A stretch of DNA of 46,726 nucleotides from the NCBI GenBank assembly GCA_021203245.1, contig JAJQBO010000144.1:1-46726 (forward strand). The letters are read 5' to 3'. Both the position numbers and the translations under genes were made by a program. The stretch comes from Planctomycetaceae bacterium. GTDB taxonomy: Bacteria; Planctomycetota; SZUA-567. How positions within the stretch are numbered: position 1 is the stretch's first letter; every line of letters begins with the position of its first letter. A model generated the notes under the pieces. It was given only the letters and a program-made list of their open reading frames with translations. It was not told the DNA's origin and ran no database searches. Shown one piece after another: positions 1 through 7,684 of the stretch.

Positions 1-54
1 CCAGCAAAAAATGCTGGACTCGGTCAATTATCTAGTGAAGGGCCAAACATGAGA
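1..54. other. Left-edge non-coding stretch with a small hairpin
   Basis: No gene can be supported here. A perfect 6-bp inverted repeat (CCAGCA/TGCTGG, 5-base loop) lies at 1-17. Positions 42-51 read on minus are CATGTTTGGC, the tail motif that follows three other terminator hairpins in this window. The region is cut by the window edge. Confidence 0.4.
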
Positions 55-80
55 GAAGCGGCCCTTTCGGGGGCCGCTTC
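55..80 (-). terminator. Intrinsic terminator of the lipid A acyltransferase gene
   Basis: A perfect 10-bp stem (GAAGCGGCCC / GGGCCGCTTC) with a 6-base loop sits 26 bases past the stop of the minus-strand gene. Read on minus, the hairpin is followed by TCTCATGTTTGGC, not a plain T tract. The same tail follows the hairpins at 16718, 45341 and 46641. Confidence 0.7.
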
Positions 81-105
81 GTGTTGTCTGGCGTGGGCGT
101 TTCCC

Positions 106-1026
106 TTATGAACCGGGCGCGTCGTGTTTGGTGGCGGCGGTTTTCCAGCGCTTGTGAATCCAGATCCATTGCTCCGGATAGTTGCGGATAATGGCGGAAA
201 GATCGTCGTTAATCGCGGTCAGGAGCCTGAGCCGCTCGGTATCCGGGTCGGCGTCCCGGTTCGGCCGGTGGACGCGGCCGGACTCGATGATGAAGCGGCA
301 GTCGCCCTGCGCCCGCATCATCGCGCCGACGTAAATCGGCGCGCCCGCGTCTATCGCCATATCCACGGGGGCCGCCATGGTGCTGCCCGGCTTGCCCAGA
401 AAGGGAGCCATATACCCGCGCCGGCCGCCGTCCTGGTCCACGACCGCCACAAAGCCTTCGCCCCGGCGGAGCACGGCCAGGGCGGGGCGCATGCTGTTGA
501 ACTTGCTCCAGACGGCGACGCCGCTCCGGGAGCGGATTTCGTTGACGAAGTTGTCGATGTACGGGTTGTCGAGGGGGCGGGCGATGACGCCCGACACTGT
601 TCCCAGCACCCCCATCACAACGCAGCCCCACTCCCAATTGCCGAGGTGGCCGGTGACAGACACCAGGCCGCGGCCCTGGGCAAGGGCGTCCTTCATGATG
701 CGGTCCGCTCCGTTGACGTCGGTGCGGGCGAGGACCTCTTCGAGCGGCAGGACGCGGAGTTTGGAAATTTCGGCGACAAGGCTGGCGTAATGGCGGTAAT
801 TTTCGACAACCAGCTCTTCCGCCTCCGCCTGGCCCAGCCCCAATCGGTCCATCATCTGGTGCATGGCGATGCGGCTGTGGCGGTCATCGAGGCGACGCCA
901 TAACGAAGCGGCCGCCTTCACTGTGGCGGCGCGGATAGACCTGGGTGCGCGGGATAAAAGTCCATGCAGCCCCCAGAGCCCGGCATATTCGAGGAGGGAG
1001 CGAGCCTTGCTCTGTTGTTTCGGCAT
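106..1026 (-). CDS. Lipid A biosynthesis acyltransferase (HtrB/LpxL family)
   Basis: Predicted 306-residue membrane-associated acyltransferase that adds a secondary acyl chain to lipid A-type or similar glycolipids. The signature is H127-LGNW-E132, the HX4E catalytic motif of the family, followed by a conserved region with VDQDGGRRG and APFLGKPG, also typical of LpxL/LpxM-type enzymes. The length matches the family (about 300). The frame stays open up to 1146, but I prefer the ATG at 1026 (MPKQQSK) because the upstream 40 residues look unlike the family. The gene stands alone and ends in its own hairpin. It is the main clue for a diderm host. The acyl length and exact step (LpxL versus LpxM) cannot be told. 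Confidence 0.88.
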   Translation of the reverse strand: MPKQQSKARSLLEYAGLWGLHGLLSRAPRSIRAATVKAAASLWRRLDDRHSRIAMHQMMDRLGLGQAEAEELVVENYRHYASLVAEISKLRVLPLEEVLARTDVNGADRIMKDALAQGRGLVSVTGHLGNWEWGCVVMGVLGTVSGVIARPLDNPYIDNFVNEIRSRSGVAVWSKFNSMRPALAVLRRGEGFVAVVDQDGGRRGYMAPFLGKPGSTMAAPVDMAIDAGAPIYVGAMMRAQGDCRFIIESGRVHRPNRDADPDTERLRLLTAINDDLSAIIRNYPEQWIWIHKRWKTAATKHDAPGS

Positions 1027-1225
1027 GCAGCTACCTGATTCATAAAAAAATACGGACGTTCGACTCCCCGTCCGCCCTGCGGCTATTGTACACGAAATCG
1101 CGCGCAAGTAACCCCCCATTTCGGGAATTCCCTGCGGGACGCGCATTTTTTCGTTGCCGGTTGACGCGAACGAATCGCCGCCCGAAACGGGGCACTAACC
1201 CGGCCGGTCGCGGCGGACGGTCCGG

Positions 1226-1390
1226 CTAGAGCATTTTCAGAAACTCCGTGAACAAATGAAACGGGTAGACGGTACTGAACCGCCCTGGTGAATTCCGGAG
1301 CCGAGGCCGGGGTCCACGGGAATAGACGGGTAGTGCACGAACTCACGAAGCCATCGGCTGCGTTCACGTATTTTTTTTAAAATACTTTAG
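1226..1390. repeat. MITE-like palindromic repeat, copy 1
   Basis: A gene-free stretch whose two ends are imperfect inverted repeats: it begins with AGAGCATTTTCAGAAACTCC (1230-1249) and ends with the reverse complement of a related sequence. The inner right part (about 1303-1383) is almost identical, in inverted orientation, to 3332-3412. The element overlaps the stop codon region of the C39-like gene. It encodes nothing visible; it looks like a small non-autonomous mobile repeat. Confidence 0.6.
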
Positions 1391-2043
1391 AGCATTGGTT
1401 TGTAGGCGTTTCTCCGATAAACGGGCGAGGGGATGGCGACGACAATACCGGCCCGGCGTATCTGGACCGTGCCGTCGCCGTCGTGCCAGCGGGTGAGAAG
1501 GGTTTTATTGTCGATATAGGCGTAGTTGGCCAGGGTCGACGGATCCATAAAATACACGCGGCAATCGTCGTACCCGATGGCGACGGCATAATGGCCGTCT
1601 TCCCAGCTGTCCGAATAATCGAATGCCGGGTCGCCGTTCCAGGCCTGGAGTAGGCAGACGACCGGCCGGCCCGCGTCAAGGTGGCAGCGAAGGCGCTCCA
1701 GCGTCATCTCCTGTTCCATCGCCGCGTGGAAGCCGTGCCGGCGGAGGCACTCCATAATCGCGTCCGGTCCGGTGCCGTCTTCTGGCGTGGCGCCGAGTTC
1801 CTTTTCCAGGATATCCTGGCGGAAGAGGACGCCGCCATGGGCGAGAAGCGACTGGACGACGGCAACGCCGCAGGTATAGTCGGTGGCCTGGCGCGTCTGC
1901 GGCAGTTCGATAAGGACCCGGGGCTGAAGGGGGGCGGCAGGGCCGGACCGGCCGTGACCGGCACACCCGGCAATGACTGCGAAAAGAAGGACGGCGCCGA
2001 AAAGCCGCCAGGCGCGCGAATACCCGTTTCCCGTCGTTTCCAT
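1387..2043 (-). CDS. C39-family-like cysteine peptidase, predicted lipoprotein
   Basis: Predicted 218-residue secreted lipoprotein. Residues 12-27 form a signal peptide ending in a lipobox (VIAGC, Cys27 to be lipidated). The mature part is a papain-fold domain of the C39 type: Cys58 in DYTCG, His151 in DGHYAVAIGYD and Asp167 in FMDPST form the expected triad. C39 domains usually cut double-glycine leaders inside bacteriocin exporters; this one is stand-alone, outside the membrane and without an ABC partner, so its substrate is unknown. I chose the ATG at 2043 because it leaves a normal signal peptide; the frame opens at 2100. The stop lies at the edge of a small repeat element. Confidence 0.8.
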   Translation of the reverse strand: METTGNGYSRAWRLFGAVLLFAVIAGCAGHGRSGPAAPLQPRVLIELPQTRQATDYTCGVAVVQSLLAHGGVLFRQDILEKELGATPEDGTGPDAIMECLRRHGFHAAMEQEMTLERLRCHLDAGRPVVCLLQAWNGDPAFDYSDSWEDGHYAVAIGYDDCRVYFMDPSTLANYAYIDNKTLLTRWHDGDGTVQIRRAGIVVAIPSPVYRRNAYKPML

Positions 2044-2208
2044 CGAGTCTCCAGTTCTTCCGGTCGACCGCATCAACCGACAGTATAAACGAATCGTCAT
2101 GAAATCGTATCAGGCAAATCCGGGGCGCATGCCTTACAATACGGTTTGAGACCCCCAGCATAATCGCACCATGCCCGGCATGGAGCAGGAATATCGCAAG
2201 GAGAGACC

Positions 2209-3327
2209 ATGGCATTTTTGGGAGCCGAAATCGGCAAATTGGGATTCGGGATGATGCGTCTTCCGAAAAACGACGACGTCATCGACATTGAACAGGTCAA
2301 GGCGATGGTCGACGCGTTTATGGACGCCGGTTTCACCTACATCGACACCGCCTGGGCCTATCCCGGCAGCGAGGTCGCGGTCCGCGAGGCGTTGGTGAAG
2401 CGGTATCCGCGCGAGCGTTTCCAACTCGCGACCAAGCTCGCGGCCTGGATAAACTGTCAGACCCGCGACGACGCCATCGGGCAGTTTGAAAAGTCGTTGG
2501 GGCAGTTGGGCACCGACGTTGTCGACTTTTATCTGCTCCACAATCTCGGCGAAACGCGCACCGGTTATTTCGACCGGTTCGAGATGTGGGACTTTGTCCA
2601 GGAACAGAAAAAGAAGGGGCGCATCAAGCACGTCGGCGCTTCCTTCCACTGTACGGCGGACGAGCTGGACGCCATTCTCCGCGCCCATCCGGAACTGGAA
2701 TTCGTGCAACTGCAGATCAATTACGCCGACTGGCACAGCCCGTCCATCCAGTCGGGGGCGTGTTACGACGTCGCCCGCAAGCACAACAAGCCGATAGTGG
2801 TTATGGAGCCGGTCAAGGGCGGCACGCTGGCGACCCCGCCGGAGCCGGTCGCGGCCATCCTCCGGAAAACGAATCCGCAGGCGTCCCTCGCCTCCTGGGC
2901 CATCCGCTACACGGCAAGCCTCGAAGGGATCATCACCGTCCTGTCGGGCATGAGCAATCTGGACCAGATGCAGGACAACCTGTCGTTTATGAAAAACTTC
3001 ACGCCCTTGTCCGAGGCGGAACAGGCGACCATCCGCGAAGCGCAGGAAGCACTCAGCCGCATCCCGATCATTCCCTGCACGACCTGCGAATATTGCGCCA
3101 AGGTCTGCCCGAACGACATCGGCATTTCCGGCTCCTTCACCGCGATGAACCTCCTGACCCTGTACAAGGCGAAGGAGTTCGCGGCCAACCAGGAAAGCTG
3201 GCTGGTCGAAAAGCACGGAAAAAAGAAGGCGGGCGAATGCACCCAGTGCGGCGCGTGCGAAGAAGTCTGCCCGCAGCACATCGCGATTCGCGAAGAACTG
3301 CGGAAGGTGAGCGAACAGTTTGCCTAA
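2209..3327 (+). CDS. Aldo/keto reductase with C-terminal ferredoxin domain
   Basis: Predicted 372-residue cytoplasmic oxidoreductase. The N-terminal barrel has the AKR tetrad Asp46, Tyr51, Lys76 and His111. The C-terminal end carries two 4Fe-4S motifs, Cys290/293/296/300 and Cys344/347/350/354, as in the Fe-S aldo/keto reductases common in anaerobes. Such proteins probably couple NAD(P)H or ferredoxin to a carbonyl or aldehyde substrate; no specific substrate can be given. The ATG at 2209 has a good ribosome site (AAGGAGAG). It is divergent from the C39-like gene and ends just before repeat copy 2. Confidence 0.9.
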   Translation: MAFLGAEIGKLGFGMMRLPKNDDVIDIEQVKAMVDAFMDAGFTYIDTAWAYPGSEVAVREALVKRYPRERFQLATKLAAWINCQTRDDAIGQFEKSLGQLGTDVVDFYLLHNLGETRTGYFDRFEMWDFVQEQKKKGRIKHVGASFHCTADELDAILRAHPELEFVQLQINYADWHSPSIQSGACYDVARKHNKPIVVMEPVKGGTLATPPEPVAAILRKTNPQASLASWAIRYTASLEGIITVLSGMSNLDQMQDNLSFMKNFTPLSEAEQATIREAQEALSRIPIIPCTTCEYCAKVCPNDIGISGSFTAMNLLTLYKAKEFAANQESWLVEKHGKKKAGECTQCGACEEVCPQHIAIREELRKVSEQFA

Positions 3328-3415
3328 AGCATTTTAAAAAAATACGTGAACGCAGCCGATGGCTTCGTGAGTTCGGTGCATTACCCGTCTATTCCCGTGG
3401 ACCCCGGCCGAACCG
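3328..3415. repeat. MITE-like repeat, copy 2 (partial, inverted)
   Basis: About 80 bases that match the reverse complement of 1303-1383 with only a few differences (one or two substitutions and two one-base indels). Similarity stops after GGACCCCGGCC, so this is a truncated or diverged copy. It begins directly at the stop codon of the aldo/keto reductase. The two copies flank the segment 1387-3327 in inverted orientation. Confidence 0.65.
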
Positions 3416-3480
3416 CCTGTTTGTCCCGCTGGTGGAGGTCCGCACGCCGGGGTGACGTTGGGGGAGGCTGACGGCTTTTT

Positions 3481-3692
3481 GATTTGACCCTGTCCAGGCA
3501 GTTGAAGGATCTGGAGGAGGAATTGGGCAAGCAGCTCTTTATGAAGAAGGGATGCTGCTTCGCAAGCGCGCCGAAGACATCCTCGACATGGTGGAAAAAA
3601 CCCGGGACGAATTCCGCACCATGGACGATATCATCGGCGGCGAAATCCATATCGGCGGCGCGGAGACGCACGCCACGGCCTCCAACGCCCTG
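3481..3692 (+). pseudogene. Remnant of a LysR-family regulator gene
   Basis: Two neighbouring frames together spell the end of a LysR winged-helix domain and the start of its linker. 3484-3545 gives LSRQLKDLEEELGKQLF; after a small deletion and frame change, 3552-3690 gives MLLRKRAEDILDMVEKTRDE and then GGEIHIGGAETHA, the typical start of the effector domain. The first half of the DNA-binding domain and nearly the whole effector domain are gone. It abuts the stop of the response regulator on the other strand. This is a decayed relic, not a working gene. Confidence 0.75.
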
Positions 3693-4373
3693 TCACGATT
3701 GCCCGGTCTTCAACGCGTATCTGACGCTCGGGCGGCCGCCGGTATCGTAATCGATCGTGCTTTCGGCCAGCCGTTCCTCGACCAGATGGTTCAGGTATCT
3801 GCGAATCGTCACCTTGGACAGGCCGATGCGGGACGCCAGTTCGTCGCAGGTAAAATGGGCGCCGGGTTTTTCCCGCAGCGCGTCCATGATGGTGGCCAGC
3901 GTTGCCTGTTGCATGCCTTTGTGCACCGCCGGTTCCTGCGGCTCGGCGACGATGCCGACCATCCTGTCGATAAGGTCCTGGCTCAGCACGTCGGTGGTAT
4001 GGAGTATCTGTTTCTTCAAAGCCCACTTTTTGATGGCTTCCTTGAAGCGGACTTCGGTGAACGGCTTGACTAGATAATCGACCACCCCGAGCCGAAGCGA
4101 CTCGTCGATATGACGGGCCTCGTTCGCGGCGGTGACCATGATGACGTCGATTTCCAGGCCGGAGCGCCGCATCTCGGTCAGCAGTTCCAGGCCGTTGACG
4201 TGCGGCATATAGACATCCAGAATTATCAGGTCGACACTGTTCTCTTTCACAAACGCCAGAGCCTCGCGCCCGTTTTCGACCAGGCCGACAACCTCGATGC
4301 CGCGAATCGGTTCCAGATACTGCCTGTTAATCTGTGCGACCATGGGGTCGTCTTCAACAATCAGAACCTTCAT
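3693..4373 (-). CDS. CitB/DcuR-type response regulator (probable malate/citrate control)
   Basis: Predicted 226-residue cytoplasmic regulator. Residues 1-120 are a receiver domain with acidic pocket EDD (8-10), phospho-acceptor Asp53 in LDVYMP and the conserved LVKPF lysine. The C-terminal part (about 160-225) has a winged helix of the DcuR/CitB type (DELASRIGLSKVTIRRYLNHL). The ATG at 4373 is preferred over an upstream TTG because it follows GGAG at the right distance. It lies just after the sensor kinase gene, so both should be co-transcribed. In Lactobacillus casei the related pair MaeK-MaeR controls the malate genes maeP-maeE, and the same four-gene arrangement is seen here. Confidence 0.88.
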   Translation of the reverse strand: MKVLIVEDDPMVAQINRQYLEPIRGIEVVGLVENGREALAFVKENSVDLIILDVYMPHVNGLELLTEMRRSGLEIDVIMVTAANEARHIDESLRLGVVDYLVKPFTEVRFKEAIKKWALKKQILHTTDVLSQDLIDRMVGIVAEPQEPAVHKGMQQATLATIMDALREKPGAHFTCDELASRIGLSKVTIRRYLNHLVEERLAESTIDYDTGGRPSVRYALKTGQS

Positions 4374-4412
4374 GCCGTTCTCCGCAGTCGGTGGTGGTTG
4401 AGTCAACCGTCG

Positions 4413-6032
4413 TCACGCTTGGCGAAAGCTCTCCGCATTCCGGTTGACGGATCGCGTCTGCCGGAACGCCAGGGTCATGGAGGTGCCGACGCCCTTTTCC
4501 GAATCCACCGTCATGCCGCCGCCGTAGTTTTCCACAATGCCTCGAATCAAACCCAGACCCGTGCCGCGGTTGACGCCCTTTGTCGTGTACCCGGGGCGCT
4601 CGATGCCTGCCAGTTCTTCCGGCGACAGGCCTATGCCGGTGTCGTCGAGGCTGATGCGGAGCGCGCGATCGTCTTCAAAGATGAGTAGCGCGATTTCCGC
4701 CTCGCCTTCGGATGCGCCCTTTTCCTGTATCGCATCGATTGAGTTTTCGACGAGATTGCCGACGATGGTGACGAGCGCCGTGGTCGGGAGAAACCGGCTG
4801 CGCCGGGGAATGGCGCTGTCGCTCCGCACATGCATGCGGATGCCCAGTTCGTTGCACCGGTTGATCTTGCCCAGGATCAGGGCGGCCAGGGTCTGGTTTC
4901 CTATTGTTTTCGTCATGGTGGTGATGGTCGCGCGTTGCACATGGCTGATATCCATGATATACCGTTTGGCCTCGTCCACGTTGCCGCCCTGAAGCAGGCC
5001 GAGAATGACGTGCAGGCGATTCATGAACTCGTGGGTGTTGGCCCGGAGCGCGTCCAGCAGGTGGTTGACGCCGGTCAACTGTTCGGCCATCCTGGTGACT
5101 TCGGAGTGGTCGCGCATTATCGCCATTGCGCCGATTCGCCGATGTTTGCGGTTCAGGGGCATGCGGCTGAAGAGGATGTTTTCGTCGCCCAGGGTGATGG
5201 CGAGATTGGTATCCTTGGCGCCGCCGAGGCTTTTCTTGAGGCCGATTTCGGGAATGACGCTGTCCACGTCCTTGCCGCGCATATTTTCTTCCGTTATGCC
5301 GAGAATCCTCTCCGTCGCGCCGTTCGCCAGAATGATGGCGCCGTGTTCGTCGACCGCCAGCAAACCCTCCTCCAGCGAGTCCATGACCTCGCCCCGTTGC
5401 ACAAAGAAGCGCGCAAGCTGGTCTGGTTCGTACCCCAGGAGCGACCGTTTGATGCTCATGGTCAGGATACCCGCAGCCAGCGCCCCGACCAGAAGGACGA
5501 TGGCCAGGGTCTGCAGGTTGACGCGGAGCACGTTGGCGCGAAGCGAATCGAGGTTCGCCATCAGCATGCTGACGTGGGCAAAGCCGAGCTGGGCGCCGTC
5601 GTGATCGAATATCGGATAAAAATACCGGCTCTGGAAGCCAAGGGTGCCCACGGCCTGCGAGAGATAATGTTCGCCCCGGAGGGCGCGGCCTTCGTCGCCC
5701 CCTATGAAGGTTTCGCCGACGCGGGAGCGGTCGGGGTGATAGAGCCTGACGGAGTGCATGTCGGCGATGGTGATGACGTCGACGTTGTTCTGGCTGGCGA
5801 TGACGTTGTCGAGGAACGCATCCAGTTCGGGAGAGCTTTTTCCCGCTTTCAGGGCGGAGATGATCGGTTCGCTCGTCGCAAGAATATGGGCGATGTTGTG
5901 CAGGTTTTGTCCCTGGCTCAGTTCGACCTGTTTGACGCTGTAGCGCGCCGACAGGGCGACGGTGAGGATAAGCATCGTCGCGACCATGACAACGTCCAGC
6001 AGGAGTATTTTCGTCAGCAGCGTTGTTTTCAT
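4413..6032 (-). CDS. CitA/DcuS-type sensor histidine kinase
   Basis: Predicted 539-residue membrane kinase. One membrane helix at 8-28 and one at about 172-195 bracket an extracytoplasmic sensor domain of the citrate/C4-dicarboxylate type. A cytoplasmic PAS domain follows (about 212-310), then a short SpoOB-type dimerisation region with phospho-acceptor His334 (THEFMNRLHVI), then an ATPase domain with N-box Asn430, DDTGIG (463-468) and GTGLGL (490-495). Length and order match CitA/DcuS/MaeK. It is divergent from the 2-hydroxycarboxylate transporter gene, so malate or citrate outside the cell is the likely signal. The downstream regulator is its probable partner. Confidence 0.9.
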   Translation of the reverse strand: MKTTLLTKILLLDVVMVATMLILTVALSARYSVKQVELSQGQNLHNIAHILATSEPIISALKAGKSSPELDAFLDNVIASQNNVDVITIADMHSVRLYHPDRSRVGETFIGGDEGRALRGEHYLSQAVGTLGFQSRYFYPIFDHDGAQLGFAHVSMLMANLDSLRANVLRVNLQTLAIVLLVGALAAGILTMSIKRSLLGYEPDQLARFFVQRGEVMDSLEEGLLAVDEHGAIILANGATERILGITEENMRGKDVDSVIPEIGLKKSLGGAKDTNLAITLGDENILFSRMPLNRKHRRIGAMAIMRDHSEVTRMAEQLTGVNHLLDALRANTHEFMNRLHVILGLLQGGNVDEAKRYIMDISHVQRATITTMTKTIGNQTLAALILGKINRCNELGIRMHVRSDSAIPRRSRFLPTTALVTIVGNLVENSIDAIQEKGASEGEAEIALLIFEDDRALRISLDDTGIGLSPEELAGIERPGYTTKGVNRGTGLGLIRGIVENYGGGMTVDSEKGVGTSMTLAFRQTRSVNRNAESFRQA

Positions 6033-6300
6033 TGGAACCGTTCTTCTAGAGGTATTGTCGGGCCGTCTGTCGTGCGATGCCGGTGATTGGTGCGCATGCC
6101 GGACCGGAAAAACCTTCAGGCACCATACTCCTATTGTACCGCGTGGTTCATTCCCGGCCCGGTTTTTTTACTTTCATAAGGTTTTTATACTTACCCATGT
6201 CCGGCTCCGCCCTCGCGACCGGGTATAAAGAAACTGGCGGCACGAATTTCTTTTGCTCATGGTCTTTCCCGTAATTCTTCCGGATCGAGGAGGCAGTCCC
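6033..6300. promoter_or_regulatory. Divergent control region of the malate/citrate module
   Basis: This 268-base spacer separates the sensor kinase gene (minus) from the transporter gene (plus) and must hold both promoters. An AT-rich block at 6165-6195 (TACTTTCATAAGG and TTTTTATACTTACC, loosely repeated) contrasts with the GC-rich surroundings and is the best candidate for regulator binding. A minus-strand TACAAT (6138-6133) could be a -10 box for the kinase gene, without a good -35. These assignments are weak. Confidence 0.4.
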
Positions 6301-7638
6301 ATGACCAGCATTTCCATTCTTGAACACACCGAGGCTCGTAAAGCGCCGGCGTTCCAAATCTACGGCATGGCGTGGCCGTATTTCGCCATCTTCACCGCAG
6401 TGGTGCTTAGCGCGATATTTCTGGGCAAGCTGCCCGAGGGCATGGTCGGCGCATTTCCGATCATGATTATTCTCGGCGCGGTCTTCAACCTGATTGGCGA
6501 CAAGACGCCCGTTATCAGCACCTTTCTCGGCGGCGGGGCGATTGTGGCGATCTTCGGGTCGGCCGCCCTGTCGACGTTCGGGCTGCTGCCGGAAGTCACC
6601 ATAACCACCATGACGCAATTCATGAAGGGCGGCGGATTCCTTGATTTCTATATCGCGTCCCTTATCACCGGATCGATTATGGGCATGAACCGAAAACTGC
6701 TCATCAAGGCGGCGCTGCGGTACCTCCCGGTTATCGTTGGCGGCGTGGCCGTTTCGCTGGCGGCGGTGGCGGTATGCGGCGCGTTGACCGGCTATGGCGC
6801 GCAGAAGGCGGTCTTCTTTGTCGCCATTCCCATCATGGGCGGCGGCATGGGGGCCGGAGCGGTGCCGCTGGCCAAGATTTTCGGTGAAGGCCTTGCCACC
6901 GATCCCGCCGCCATGCTTTCCGTCATGGTGCCGGCCGTCGCGCTCGGCAACGCCCTGGCAATCATCTGCGGCGGCCTTCTGAACCGCTTGGGAGAGCGCT
7001 GCACCTCGCTGAGCGGCAACGGGCGGTTGATGGTGATGGAGCAGGCCGGGACCGACAACCAGGCAGCCCAGGAAAGCAAGGACGCGGAAAAGCGCGAGCC
7101 GCTGGACCTGACCCGGATGGGAGCGGGGCTCCTGGTCGCCACCAGCTTCTTTGCGCTTGGGTCGGTGTTAAATTATATCTTCCCCGCGGTGCACGGCTAC
7201 GCCTGGATGATCTTGTCGGTGGCCGTGGTCAAGGCGTCGGGTCTGCTGCCGCAAAAGTTCGAAACATGCTGCTACCAGTGGTTCCAGTTCGTGATGAACA
7301 ACCTCACCGGCGTGCTTCTGGTCGGTATCGGCATCGCCTATACCAACCTGAACGAAGTCGCGGCCGCCTTCTCGCCCCAATATCTGCTGCTCGTGTCTGT
7401 CACCGTTTTTGGCGCTATTATCGGCGCAGGCCTGATGGGCAGGATCGTCGGATTCTTCGCCATCGAGGCGTCCATCACCGGCGGATTGTGCATGGCCAAC
7501 ATGGGCGGCACCGGCGACGTCGCCGTGCTGTCGGCGGCCAAGCGGATGGAACTGATGCCCTTTGCCCAGGTGTCGTCCCGCATCGGCGGCGCTTTTATGC
7601 TGATTCTCTCCAGCATCATCATTCAACTCTGGGTGTGA
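6301..7638 (+). CDS. 2-hydroxycarboxylate transporter (CitS/MleP/MaeP family)
   Basis: Predicted 445-residue inner-membrane secondary transporter with about 11 helices. It has the two family reentrant-loop motifs, GGGMGAGAVPL near residue 180 and GGTGD near residue 402, that mark the 2HCT family. Members take up citrate, malate or lactate with Na+ or H+. The start at 6301 follows a strong ribosome site (GAGGAGG); an upstream in-frame start at 6253 has none. The malic enzyme gene follows after 46 bases, so malate is the most likely substrate, with citrate as the alternative. Confidence 0.9.
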   Translation: MTSISILEHTEARKAPAFQIYGMAWPYFAIFTAVVLSAIFLGKLPEGMVGAFPIMIILGAVFNLIGDKTPVISTFLGGGAIVAIFGSAALSTFGLLPEVTITTMTQFMKGGGFLDFYIASLITGSIMGMNRKLLIKAALRYLPVIVGGVAVSLAAVAVCGALTGYGAQKAVFFVAIPIMGGGMGAGAVPLAKIFGEGLATDPAAMLSVMVPAVALGNALAIICGGLLNRLGERCTSLSGNGRLMVMEQAGTDNQAAQESKDAEKREPLDLTRMGAGLLVATSFFALGSVLNYIFPAVHGYAWMILSVAVVKASGLLPQKFETCCYQWFQFVMNNLTGVLLVGIGIAYTNLNEVAAAFSPQYLLLVSVTVFGAIIGAGLMGRIVGFFAIEASITGGLCMANMGGTGDVAVLSAAKRMELMPFAQVSSRIGGAFMLILSSIIIQLWV

Positions 7639-7684
7639 ACCCGTACGCCTACTGTCCATCCAGTCCAACCACGAGGAGTTTTTC

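Noticed and set aside
1-17. Terminator hairpin at the left edge
   Set aside because: A 6-bp stem with an A-only loop, no T tract, and no visible gene on either side; too little sequence to judge.
6236-6262. Possible sigma-54 promoter before the 2HCT transporter
   Set aside because: GGCAC and TTGC are present but 14 bases apart instead of 10, so the spacing rule fails.
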